From Typha latifolia (Eukaryota > Streptophyta > Magnoliopsida > Poales > Typhaceae), in NCBI GenBank assembly GCA_019914945.1, contig CM034104.1:9598046-9662045 (forward strand): a stretch of 64,000 bases of DNA, read 5' to 3'. Position 1 is the stretch's first letter, and each line of letters starts with the position of its first letter. Positions 11,611 to 22,409 of the stretch are shown piece after piece. The notes under the pieces are model-generated. The model saw only the letters and a list, made by a program, of their open reading frames with translations, was not told where the DNA came from and made no database searches. The translations under genes were made by a program, and so were the position numbers.

Positions 11611-12034
11611 GGGTTGCGGCGGCACAGGGCCCGCCGCAGCGGGCGCGTGGCGCCCCCACCACGCAATTTAAATTTTTTTTTTTGGGGTTTGGGTTGTTAC
11701 AGTAGGGGAGAACCACTATTGTTTAGAGTGAGATTAGAGTTGTAAACATTTTATATTTGGATATTTGCATAGTAGATTGAAGATTGCTCCATCCGTGGAC
11801 ATACGCACATTGCCGAACCACATAAATCTTATCTCTCTCTCTTTTCTCTTTGTGGTTCGCATCTATTTGGTGTTCATATTTCTGATTAGCTTGGGTATTA
11901 GAAGTTCTCTACAACTAGCAGCTTTGCTAATATTTGGTTTGCCCAAAATTATTGCTATTCCATTTGAATTTGTTTGAAGGTGAAGGGTTTTTGCTTTCGC
12001 TTCCCTCACCCATTGGGTTATTTGCACAATAAAT

Positions 12035-12046
12035 TGGTATCAGAGC
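12035..12046 (+). other. Primer-binding site (initiator tRNA-Met)
   Basis: TGGTATCAGAGC lies four bases after the end of the Copia 5' LTR and matches the complement of the 3' end of plant initiator tRNA-Met, the usual minus-strand primer of Copia elements. Confidence 0.85.
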
Positions 12047-12116
12047 ATCAAGGTTTCAAACCGAGGCTTTAAATTTAGGGATAGCTTTGCATTTGGAGAT
12101 AGCATTAATTTGCAAA

Positions 12117-13116
12117 TATGTCGAGATCATCCAAATTAGGGAAAATTATTTTAAATACAAAGTTTGAAGTAGAGAAATTTGTTGGCACCAATAATTTTGG
12201 AATGTGACAATGTGAAATGATGGACGTCTTGTTCCAACAAAAATTGGACATCACATTGGAGGAGAAACCCGAAGATGTATTCGAGAAGGATTGGGAGAAA
12301 ATGAACCGGCAAGCTTGCAGCTCCATTCGACTTTGTCTAGCAAAGGATCAAAAGTACTTCGTGATGAAGGAGATCTCGGCAAAGAGCTTGTGAAAGAAAT
12401 TGGAGGACAAGTTTATGACTAAGAGCATTGAGAATAGGCTCTATTTAAAATAGTTTTTCCGATTTCAGTACAAGGTTGGAATGCCTATGGCCGAGCATTT
12501 GAATACCTTCAATAAGTTACTTGCTGATTTGCAAAATTTGGATGTCAAAATTTTAGATGATGACAAAGTTTTGGTGTTATTGAATTCGTTGCCCGATGTA
12601 TATAATCATTTGACTACTACCTTACTTTATGGAAAAGAATTTATTTGTTATGATGATATTGCAAATGCATTGATCAATAGTGAATATCGCAAGATGGATA
12701 AGCAGGTTCATATGGACTCTCCATCTAAAGTTTTGACAGCGGGTGGTAGATCGAAAATTAGAAAGTTTAGCAAGTGAGATGGATTGTCTAGTAGAGACAT
12801 TCCCGCTAGAGATGAATGTTTATATTGTCACAACAAAGGGCATTGGAAAAAGGATTGTCCGGCTTTGAATAGTAGGGATTAGTAGAAGGGAGAGGCAAAT
12901 GTGGCCGATCTTGAAGATGAGTGTAATAATTTGGATTTGGATATTGCACTTAGTAGTTTATCTATACCATATCATACAGATGAGTGGATTTTGGATTCGG
13001 GTTGCACTTATCATATATGTCCTCATCGAGCTTGGTTTTGCACTTTTAAAAAATTGAGCAATGGCATAGTTTTTAGGGTAATGATAATATCTATAAAATT
13101 AAAGGAATTTGCATAG
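12117..13116 (+). pseudogene. Decayed Copia gag, zinc knuckle and protease start
   Basis: The gag-like reading begins near 12117 and is broken by stop codons near 12206, 12391 and 12451. The longest open piece (12481-12777) carries the usual gag phrase 'LNSLPDVYNHLTTTL'. The nucleocapsid zinc knuckle CX2CX4HX4C lies at 12817-12858 (CLYCHNKGHWKKDC). A protease active-site phrase WILDSGCTYHIC follows at about 12985-13020. Beyond about 13200 only scattered pol fragments can be read before the purine tract, so integrase and reverse transcriptase have been deleted. Confidence 0.8.
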
Positions 13117-14032
13117 TTCGTTTGTAGTTGCATGATGGATTAGTGAGAGAGTTGATAGGGGTATGATATGTCCCTCATTTGAAAAAGAATCTCGTCGCAT
13201 TAAGCACATCGGAATCCAAAGGCTTCACAATCACAATGAAAGATGGAATTTCAAAAATTTCATTAGGAATTCGAGTTGTGATAAAAGGCCTTTGGAAAAT
13301 GAATTTGTATTTTTTTGCACGGCAAGACTGTGATAGGCAGATATGATCATGAATTACAAAGCCCAAATTTGAAGAATGAGATCTCTAAGAGAGTTGTAAC
13401 TTTTGGAGTTTTCTATTTTGAATTAGAAGCATTTGCAGAATGGTATAAGCAAAGACTTTTCGCAGCAGGCGGAGAATGAAATCCTTGGTGCTCTGCCAAA
13501 GTCTATCAAAATCAAGGAATTTGGATTTAGAAGAGTCAAGTTTCCATAAGGTGGAGACCTCAACTCAGAAACTTTGCAGAAAGGAAAATCAATTGTAGTT
13601 AGTAGATTGAGAAGAAAGACTTAGGAGTTTGCACGGTGTAGTAATAGAATGGCACATGCATTTTTAGTTGCTCATGATGACAGTGCAGTTGTGACTAGGG
13701 TCAAGGTCCAATATTGCTTGGACTTGACTAATTATTTGCATATTTGACTACTTGGGATTAGCATGGTGCACTCACTCGCTTTGCATTGGTGGAGACAGTT
13801 GTTTGACATCTTTGAAGTCTCATCATAGTTGCCTTTGGGTTTTGGAGTGGTGCACACATTTTGCAATGGTGATGATCATTCGGAGCTTATTTAGAATTGT
13901 TTGCAGAAATTGTTTGTATTTGACATTTTTTGACGCAAATTTATAAGTAGTACAATTTTGGGATTTGCAATCACTTTGTAGTGGTAGAGAGTAATTTGCT
14001 GAAGTTGTGAATTTTTCGCCAAGGTGAAGAAT

Positions 14033-14712
14033 TGTTGAAGTTTGGCTTAAATTCAGAATTTAGCATTTTGTAGGCTTCATGTGCCAGTGCTTTCGAACGG
14101 GCCCTAGGGGCGTTTGAACACAGTTTCTAGACAGAGGTTATTGATGCAGGCGTTCGAACGACTGCCGGAGAGTGAACTTGATGCAGGCATTCGAATGGGG
14201 CCTTGACGTTCGAACGCTAGTCTGTATTTTGTAGTAGAATTTCGTTCGAACACCCTACGGAAATCCCCAACTTGAACTATCCCTATAAATAGAAATGTTG
14301 AGTTTTAGAGCTTGGAGTGGGCATTTTGCAAGAGAGAAAACCTTGTAGGGGAGAGCCATCATTGTTTAGAGTGAGATTAGAGTTATAAACTCTTTGTATT
14401 TAGATATTTGCATAGTGAATTGAAGATTGCTTCGCCCGTGTTTATAGGCACATCGCTGAACTATATAAATCTTGTCTCTCTCTCGTTTCTCTTTGTGGTT
14501 TGCATTTATTTGGTGTTCATATTTTTGATTTAGCTTGGGTATTAGAAGTTCTCTACAACTAGCATCTTGGATTTGGAGTTCTCATATTGATATCGATATT
14601 AACTTTGCTAATATTTGGTTTGCCCCAAATTATTATTATTCCATTTGGATTTGTTTGAGGGTGAAGGGTTTTTGCTTCCGTTTTTCTCACCCATTGGGTT
14701 ATTTACACAATA
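14033..14712 (+). repeat. 3' LTR of the Copia element
   Basis: 680 bp, starting TGTTGAAG just after the purine tract AAGGTGAAGAA (14021-14031) and ending CACAATA before the duplicated target GATGT. It matches both halves of the split 5' LTR but lacks some of the TTCGAA-centred repeats. Confidence 0.85.
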
Positions 14713-14717
14713 GATGT

Positions 14718-15732
14718 GATATCTAATCTAAAAACTATTATTTTATTTAGTGCACTAAATCTAAAATAATAATATTTTAAAAAATAATTAGACTTTAATG
14801 CGGTCTTTCTTTTGCCATCCACTTGGATTAAATGAATGCTAAAAACTGCATCGAGCAATCCCGACCTAACCCTCTTTTCTCTCTCATTTTGAGCCCAAAT
14901 TAACAGAAACCCATCTCTCTCCTCTAATTTCAATGTCAATCCAACCCCAATCCATCTCTCTCCTCTCCTCCATCATCAACTCTAACTCATCTTTCCTCTC
15001 TTCTATTATTCTTTAATTAAACACTTACTACTAAATATATTATTATGAAATATAAATAATCAAACATGTATTTAACAAATATAGCATTATAAAATACAAT
15101 CAATCAAATAAGCCATTTATTTATCTAGATACAACATCTAGAGAAACATGTATCTCTTAATACACATGCATTTCTAAATACAAGAAACCAAACAACCCCT
15201 TAAAACATCATTTAAATAATGCAAATTAACAAAATTATTCCATTTGAAACTAAATAAAATTTTTAATAACCATCTTTAGGTTAGTAATACTAGTACATAT
15301 TTGTTGGGAACAAAATGCCATATGCAAGAAAAAAAGAAGAAAAAATAAAAGCAAGTTGATAGATTATCTGCTTTATCCAACTAGGGCTACACCCACGAAG
15401 ATTCCACTAGTTTCACTATGTAGAACAAAAGATATTACAAAGGAATAATCCTCTCAACCCAAAGATAAGAACTTCGTATTCTTCATCTTCTTTTTTCTTT
15501 TTCTTACAAAGCCCTCAAAATAATCACCAATTACCTATTAGGGTTAGGGCATTCTAATCCTTATATACTTCTTCAAGATAAGTTTTTATAATAGTCAAAT
15601 TCGATCTTATAGACTTCTAGATTTCGTAAAAAATCATGACCATATTTGAATACAAAAGAGCCTAGTCAAACGACTTGACTTATGATCTTTGTATCTTGAA
15701 ACGTTTTTCAGGGTGCATTTGAATGGTCGAAT
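14718..15732. other. AT-rich intergenic DNA
   Basis: No gene. A perfect 16-bp palindrome ATTTAGTGCACTAAAT lies at 14745-14760. A possible LTR-like start, TGTTGGGAACAAAATGCC, lies near 15303 but no matching end or duplication was found. Confidence 0.5.
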
Positions 15733-17810
15733 ATAACAATCCAACCCTACTAAAATAAATAGATAAATATTTGTGTTGCCATGGTCGATCACACTATGGC
15801 CAGCCTCGTGCCCATGCATAGGCAACTCGCGTGGGGTTGGTGCCATGTGCCTCACTATTGTTGGCAGTAGTGGGCCCCACCGCCGCATTCCTCCACCGCC
15901 TCTTTCTCTGTCCCTCTAAATCTCCCTCAATCTCTCTCTTCACCTCTTGGTCTCTCTCTCTTCTCTCTCAAACTCTCTCTCAAACTCTCTACCCCCTGTC
16001 GGTGTTGGCTTGCCGCCATTATCGCCATCGATGCCACCAAGGTGAGCCTCTTCTCTCTTCTCTAATATCTTCTCTCTATTTCTCTCTTTCTCTCTCCCTC
16101 TCTCTCTTGCCCTTAGGCTCGAGCTTGCTGGAGCCGAGCCGCTGGGTGGGCAGCAACGGTTTGTACCCTTCCTGCCAGCTCGGATTCGCCCTCTAATATA
16201 ATGCCCCCGCCCGCCTCGAGCACGTGCATGCCCACACGCCAACAAGGCACGCGTGGCACGTGCGATAGGATGGGCAGGATGCCACACATAGATACACCCG
16301 TGTGCTCACATAATTCGGCACAAAATAAATTATGACATCATTAAGTTAAACCTATTAATATATTCATATCTAAATCCACAACAACCATACTAAATAGCTA
16401 CATAATCTAGCAGGGCCCATACAGGCCATGACAAACCATTAAGATACAACTAAAATAATTAATATATACATGTACACTATAATTCGACGTGTATTATATA
16501 AATTATCATATAATACAATGGAGTACAAATATCAAATAATGGTACAACTCAATGTCTATATAAGCTATCATCTATACTGTCTTGCATTTATAGCTTACCT
16601 CATCATCACTCTAAATATCTTTTGAGGATATCTTATGTTGCTATCACGTATCACATATCTGAGTGAGTTAGAAAAGAAATAAAAAGAGTCATGAGCTAAA
16701 GACTATGAATGAGTATATGAATGGATCTTCAATAATATATTAATGTATGGTAGATATCATGTCATAACTGATCAAAGTATATAATCCTCGATAATATATG
16801 CATAAATCTCTATATCATACCATTATGATAACTCTCTCTCAAATATAACACATATGATGCATGCCGACTATGGCCATGCTATGCTATCAAATATAACCTC
16901 ATATGATACATATTGACCACTCGATAATTAGGTATATTAGATGATAATGAACTACAATATGAGTATACTAATATATAGAGATGATTAGAGATAACTATAT
17001 TATTATAATTTTATATCGAGATGATCTCTAGTTTGAGTATGCATGTGATAGACTAGCATAAGTATGCATGTGATAGACTAACATGAGTATGCATGTGATA
17101 GATGCATTAATGATTCGGGATTACATCGCATTATATCTCTTTTGACTCTTCTTCTACCTAAATTCCTAATATGCATAACTTGTTATAATACTAGATAAAA
17201 TACTAATGATCTTTCATTTAGAAGGATGATTGATAGAAAGTGTGAGGATACCTGAGTGGGCGCAAGGGTTAGGATGCGCTTGATGGATGATTGATCGCTT
17301 GACATAGTCATGACTTATGGCCTTATATCTAAGGTCGTTAGTCTGTGTGCGTAGTAGACATTTGAACGCATGTCGTTCGCTAGGACATATGTGGCGAGTT
17401 ATCCTCACGTATTTCTATCAACTAGAAGGGTGCCCAGTTTGGATGGATGTTGATACCCTTAGCAGACAATAAGATATGGTTATGATTGAGTTACTCTTTG
17501 CAGATGGTAGAGTATGCTCTGAGCCTTCGGACATGAAGTTAAGACCAGATATTGGGTGTTGACTGTGCATAGTGGTCTAGCATGATGATGATAGTCAGAG
17601 ATGATCTTACCCCGAATTAGTGATGCCAAATAGAGAGTAAATCATGTACTGAATAATATGAATCACATAAAAGCATCATCATCTCTAGATAAGGTCATAT
17701 AATCATACTAGAGGCTGAAACATACATATACATATACATAATTATATAATATATCCTAATTTGAAAAAGACGTCTAGGAGGATAGGACTACTCACCACAA
17801 TAGTAATTAC
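15733..17810. repeat. Rearranged, partly inverted copy of the 8548/59048 LTR family
   Basis: Four blocks of the same LTR can be recognised. About 15733-16196 is the 3' end of the LTR in reverse (it starts TATAACAATCC and carries the GA tract as CT). About 16197-16950 is the LTR start in forward orientation (TATAATGCCCCCGCCCG). About 16954-17595 is the central segment in reverse. About 17600-17810 is forward again, and its first 60 bases (from TTACCCCGAATTAGTG) belong earlier in the LTR. Open frames here, such as the one at 17214-17408, are LTR sequence and not genes. Confidence 0.75.
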
Positions 17811-17832
17811 TAAGGAACCACTCTTTTAAGTT

Positions 17833-19238
17833 TGTTATAACAATGATCAGTCCTCGATAGATATAAATGTCAATCTATTTAATTTTCGTATGTGGATCTG
17901 ATCTGCTATAACTTTACTCCTATAAATAAGAGTGGTCATGTGTTGATTATTATTGTTGAATGAATGTAAGTTTAGCTAAATTATTATTATCATCTTTATC
18001 TATTATTATTGGCATTAGATCGACTTTATCTTTGTAGGAGTAGATCTTAATCATAGAACTCTTCCAAGCATCCAAACCATAGCCTTTATAATTATAATTC
18101 TATCCCATTTTGACCATCCTCCACTATATTATTCTTAACTTTTCATCCTGATCTTCAATCCATGTGAAACTAGAGTCATTAGAATCATAACTTATGAGGC
18201 CATCCTTATAAAAATATTATAATTTTGATACGTCTAGGTCGGTCCTGGTCTAGTTCACAATAGTGCTATAAGAGACACCATTCCACGACTGTTGATGAAC
18301 ACGCGATCCAGACAAATCTGAGGGAGATCGTTGCCATGGAAGACCAATAACTCACTGTCATACTAACACGGTCTTCTCTGTTGCCATCATCACTAGCAGC
18401 CCCCGCTAACGACGAGCCACCGGTGTCGGCGAAGGCCGTACAACCCATAGTGGTGCCCTTAGGCTGAAAAGTATTTTTAGCCGTAGGACTAGGTTTTTGG
18501 CTATTTAGTGAGAGAGATAAAGTGCACGTATGTTGAAGCATGCTGAATTTTTGCAATTCGGCTTGACCACCTCACGTGACTAGTTTGGGATTTATGTTCA
18601 TGACCCTTAAGGACGACTAGTGGAACAACCCGGTGGACCTGCGTTAGTTGATTAAGCCGTACCTACATGTAGACCCATGGACCCATGAGCACGATGTGAG
18701 CTAGAAGATCCAGCTCGTGTATTAGTCATCTTGAGAACAAGGTGTTAGAAGCATAGTGGATTGTTATGATTCGATCACATGGTTAAGTTAGTCGAGTTAG
18801 TTAAGTCAAATCGAGTTAAATTGAGTTAGTTATTTATCTTATTGCTTTAAATTCTAAATAAAGCGGATAATTTGCATACGGATCCGATCTGCTAGGACTT
18901 TACTCTTATAAATACGAGTGGTTATGTGTTGATTATTATTATCGATTGAATGAGTTTAGCAAATTATTTTATCTTTAAATGAATAGAATTTAGCTTTGGA
19001 AACCTTCCGAGCGTCCAAAATTTAGCCATCACCCTCAACTATGAGCCACCCTTCGCCATCTGCCACCCTTTGACGACCGTCGCAATATTTGACTATCCTC
19101 CACTATTTCATTCTTAACTTTTCATTGCGACCTCCAATGTGAAACTAGAGACATTAGAACCCTAACTCACGAGGCTACTATTTATAAAAGTATAACAATT
19201 TTCTTACATCCAGATCAATCCAGATCTAGTTCATAACA
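17833..19238 (+). mobile_element. TRIM-like non-autonomous LTR element
   Basis: A 1.4-kb element with LTRs at about 17833-18262 and 18762-19238. The 3' LTR starts TGTTATGATTCG and ends TTCATAACA; the 5' LTR ends TTCACAATA. A degenerate initiator-Met primer site, TGCTATAAGAGAC, lies at 18264. The internal region is only 0.5 kb and holds no gag or pol, so it would need proteins from another element. Both flanks share AAGTTTG (17828-17834 and 19238-19244), consistent with a target duplication whose exact register is ambiguous. Related copies lie at 24184-24750 and 30895-37235. Confidence 0.75.
18264..18276 (+). other. Degenerate primer-binding site of the TRIM-like element
   Basis: TGCTATAAGAGAC follows one base after the 5' LTR end and differs from the initiator-Met primer-site consensus at a few positions. 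Its placement supports the LTR boundary. Confidence 0.6.
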
Positions 19239-20859
19239 AGTTTGGTCGGATCATCTTCCTTTTGGTTGTTGTGAAGAATGTTTGATTAGAAGTTTCTGTT
19301 ATTCTAGAGAATGTTTGATTTGAAGAATAGCAGCTCACGCAATTTAATTTCTACTCGATCTTGTAGTTGTTTTCTTCCACATGCTCTAGTATCCTCTATT
19401 TTTCCGCATTATCTTTTTTATATATATTCTTGTTAGGAAGCTATCGACAAGATTGGAGAAGATAATCTCTTATTTTAGAGGATGAGATTGGAGAGGATAA
19501 TCCCTTACATTTAGAGGATGAGATCACAGAAGACAATCTCCTTGACTTAGAGGAAGAGATTTGAAAGCAATAATTGAAAATTTGAAGACTCTACATGAAG
19601 AGCAATTATGTTTGCCATTTTTGTTTCCAAAAAAACTCATGGAATAACCTATACCCTCAAGACTATGGATAAGCACAACAATCAAGTGAGTGCAAAGCTT
19701 TCACCTTCAAGAGTGGAAAATGCCACAATGTACTCTTGGTGTCCACTGATCTCGAGGAGCACCATGAAGGAGTTTCACAAGAAGGTAAAAAGGTATATCT
19801 TCTCATTATTTAGCTTCTAAATTCTTAACATCTCTCTCTAATTGTAGGGAAATTAAGATGCTGACATTTGTAGAAGGCTGAGTGTTATTTTGCACTCAAA
19901 CTTAGCTGCTACTAAGTACTATTGGCTTAGCTACTAATGATACATCTCTCGGATGAGATTGTTAAAGTTGTTAATGGCTTGCTGATTCTTCATTGTAACA
20001 TTTTTTCTAATTCCATATGCTAATGCAATTGCTACTCTTTCAAACTATTTGATTGTTGATAAGCATGGTTTCCTTAAGCTATCAAAAGAAAGGCTGTTAA
20101 AAATTTTAGGTTCCACTTAAAGACTTGAATGACAGTTTGGTTGGTCAAGTTTCTATAGCTAAATAAAGGAGCTCATCCTCCCTTTTATCAATAAATTCTT
20201 ACTTTGTGATAACCTGGTAAGCTCACACATAGCTATAAGGTTATATGCTCACAATGCCATAAATCATATATCATCCTACTCACGTAGAGTTATAACAATA
20301 CAGGTCCGTACAGAACCAAATGCATATCGAAGAGGCAGCATACACATCTAGCAGTAATGTTGCTCGTATATACCTGACGTCGCCACCACCGCATATTACT
20401 AATTATTTATGACTATTATATTAAGGACCCTAGTTGTAAAACTCAAGCAGAGAGTAACCTTCTTAAGTTGCGCGGTGAAGTTGATGGGGGATAGACAATG
20501 ATTTGGTGACTCGCAGACTCTGTTGAACAATTTGAGAGATGGGAGTAGGAGCAAAGAAAAGAAGGATGGTGAAAAATAGAATATAAGAGAGTGAGTGCAG
20601 GATGTCATGTTTTAAGAAAGAGAGGAGAAGACTAGCAATCAATCTGGGTGTGCCGATGATCTTGCCGAAATGATGCATGTTGTATCGAAGTCATTAGGGT
20701 CGAAATGAAAAGGAGATGGACGTGGGGTTAGGCTAGCGCATGCTCTGGGTGTTACACTAGCCGTCAAAGTTGAGAAGAGCCCATAATCATACAAGCTTTC
20801 ATGGCTCAAAAATGGAAATGAAGTAAAAATTACTATAAATATTTGGTTCGATTTTCTAT
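19239..20859. other. Intergenic DNA with a 36-bp tandem repeat
   Basis: No convincing gene. Three tandem units of 35-36 bp occupy 19450-19556. They keep an acidic reading of the type 'EDEIGEDN' in one frame, but stops at both ends prevent calling a gene. The words GGGTGTTACA near 20747 resemble an LTR terminus, but no matching start was found. Short open frames at 19608-19820 and on - at 20399-20917 have no recognisable domain. Confidence 0.5.
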
Positions 20860-21170
20860 TGATAAATACTACCAAGATGAAGTACAGTGTGATGTCATCT
20901 GTGTGGATATATGTCACATATTACTTAGATGTCCTTGGTAGTGTGATAGTAGGATGGCCAAGAAAGAGTTTAAAAATATATGTTTCTTTCGTAAAGATGG
21001 AGTTAAATTCACTTTGTTCCCTTCCAAACCAGCAAGTACGTCAAAGGAGATGATATTCGTTTGCTCTCAAAATCTTATTTCTAAAAGAACTTCGAATTCA
21101 AAGAAGAGTTATCCTTTAGTTACGTTGGAAGCTAATGATAGAAAATATGAAGTTCCAATTAAAATTACTT
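20860..21170 (+). pseudogene. Decayed Gypsy pol fragment (protease to RT linker)
   Basis: Read with frame changes, this stretch gives the usual Ty3/Gypsy order: a 'CDVICVDICHILL' phrase (compare the family's 'CDVIPMDACHLLLGRPW'), then 'RKDGVKFTLFPSKP', then 'YEVPIKITLLL', the linker that normally leads into reverse transcriptase. It has frameshifts and stops. It ends exactly where the Copia 5' LTR starts, and the matching RT piece appears beyond the Copia 3' LTR at 26460-26690. Confidence 0.65.
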
Positions 21171-21389
21171 TGTTATTAATTTTTATTCGTATAAGTCTAA
21201 GAGTCGAGTAAACAAATGGTTTTGTAAGCGTTGGTTCATGCATGAAGTCAAAAAAGAAAAAGTGAGAGAGATTTATTGAAATAATAAGAGTAATATATGA
21301 GATCTATGAGATCAAGGTTTTTGTAGCATTTTCTACCTTTCTTAAAAATCTTCTAAATATTTTCCTTCTTTTATCCCTTGTCTCTAACA
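21171..21389 (+). repeat. 5' LTR of the second Copia element
   Basis: It starts about at TGTTATTAAT and ends at CTCTAACA, four bases before the primer-binding site. It is shorter than the 3' LTR, mainly through small deletions. Confidence 0.6.
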
Positions 21390-21393
21390 AATT

Positions 21394-21405
21394 TGGTATC
21401 AAAGC
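21394..21405 (+). other. Primer-binding site (initiator tRNA-Met)
   Basis: TGGTATCAAAGC right after the 5' LTR, one mismatch from the usual Copia initiator-Met primer site. Confidence 0.75.
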
Positions 21406-21429
21406 AAAGATTTTCTCAAATATTATCCC

Positions 21430-22274
21430 ATGATAACCACTACCAACAATATTTGCATATTCCACAACTCAGATTCTATATTTAAAGGAGAATATTATGA
21501 CTATTGGAGTAGTCAAATGAAGGCCATTTTTATTTTCCAAGATCTTGGGAGGTGGTTGAGAGCACCTATCCTGAGCCACCTTAGAAAAACACTTCATCAA
21601 ATTGGACGGATGCATAACAACTTCAATTTAAGGTTTCTATCAAAAGAGATGCAAGTGCACTTTGTTTCATCCTGCAAGGTGTATGTAAATCTATCTACCT
21701 TCAGATATTTGGTGCCAATAAAGCAAAACAACCTTGAGATATCTTAAAAAATGAGTTTCAAGGAGATGAAATGGTGATATCCATATAATGTCAATCCCTT
21801 GGAAGATATTTTGATAATATCTCTATGAAGGATAATGAAAGTATTCAAGAGTTCTTATTAAAGGTAGCAGAAATTATAAATCAAATCTAAAGCTATGGAG
21901 ATATAATTGCAGACAAAAATATAGTGCAAAAGGTACTTCGTAGTCTTCTTCCTAAATTTGATCTTGTTGCTGCTGCTATTGAAGAATCAAAGATCTTTTA
22001 TTATATGAACTAATGAGTTCTCTCCAAGCACATGAGCAAAGAATTAACAAGTCAAGCTTTCCAATCAAATACTTCTATATTAGATAAAGCCACAACAAAA
22101 TCGGAGCAAGAAAAAAAAGAAGGAAGATCTCAAAAGAAAGGAAAATCACAAAGTAATCAAAATGTTAGATCTTCAGAGCAAAAACCTGGTAACTCTAACT
22201 CTACATGTCGTATATGCGGAAAGTCTAATCATAAAATAAAAGATTGCTACTTCAAATGCAAAAAAAAAAAATGA
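21430..22274 (+). pseudogene. Decayed Copia gag with zinc knuckle
   Basis: Opens with the gag phrase 'FKGEYYDYWSSQMK' near 21484, followed by frames broken near 21747, and ends with a Lys-rich segment and an intact zinc knuckle CX2CX4HX4C (CRICGKSNHKIKDC, 22206-22247). The knuckle would bind the element's RNA in the capsid. Frameshifts and stops between 21747 and 22032 show that the gene is dead. Confidence 0.75.
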
Positions 22275-22409
22275 CAAAGAAAATTCTAAATTATTCTCAA
22301 AGAGATTGCTATTATCAAGATAAAAAGAAGGATGAAGCAAACTTTACTAAAGGCAAACTTTATTAAGGAAGAAACTAACCAATTATATTCATGCATGAAT
22401 GCTCAAGAT

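Larger units (their letters stand above)
8548..11701 (+). repeat. Gypsy-type solo LTR nested in the Copia 5' LTR
   Basis: It begins TGAAATGCCCCCGCCCGG and ends GGTTTGGGTTGTTACA, with exact 5-bp duplications GTAGG at 8543-8547 and 11702-11706. The sequence between is collinear with the clean solo LTR at 59048-61180 over its first 1.7 kb and at its last 60 bp. No gag-pol sequence is present, so it is a solo LTR left by recombination between two LTRs. It is about 1 kb longer than the 59048 copy because it keeps a central segment (about 10400-11640) containing AT-rich DNA, a double palindrome and long purine tracts. The family looks like Ty3/Gypsy from the TGTAACGCCCC...TTGTTACA ends; that assignment is by LTR style only. 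Confidence 0.85.
8116..12031 (+). repeat. 5' LTR of the Copia element, split by a nested insertion
   Basis: The LTR sequence occupies 8116-8547 and 11702-12031, about 757 bp once the insertion and its duplicated GTAGG are removed; the 3' LTR at 14033-14712 is 680 bp. The left part carries many copies of a TTCGAA-centred word (GCGTTCGAACG and variants, 8170-8455). The right half, with 'gtttagagtgagattagagtt', matches 14365 onward in the 3' LTR. Confidence 0.85.
8116..14712 (+). mobile_element. Copia LTR retrotransposon, internally deleted, with a nested solo LTR
   Basis: The two LTRs start with TGTTGAAG (8116 and 14033) and end with CACAATA (12031 and 14712). The element is flanked by the exact 5-bp duplication GATGT at 8111-8115 and 14713-14717. 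A primer-binding site for initiator tRNA-Met follows the 5' LTR, and a purine-rich tract (AAGGTGAAGAA) precedes the 3' LTR. The 5' LTR is interrupted by an unrelated 3.15-kb LTR. The internal region is only 2.0 kb: gag, a zinc knuckle and a protease start survive, while the integrase, reverse transcriptase and RNase H domains are gone. Several in-frame stops make it non-functional. Confidence 0.88.

Noticed and set aside
10964..11716. Overlapping long open frames on both strands (Ser/Leu/Phe-rich, Glu/Lys/Arg-rich)
   Set aside because: They are translations of (GAA)n and (GA)n purine tracts inside a solo LTR and show no domain.
15303..15735. Possible LTR beginning TGTTGGGAACAAAATGCC
   Set aside because: No matching end, no target duplication and no second copy in the window.
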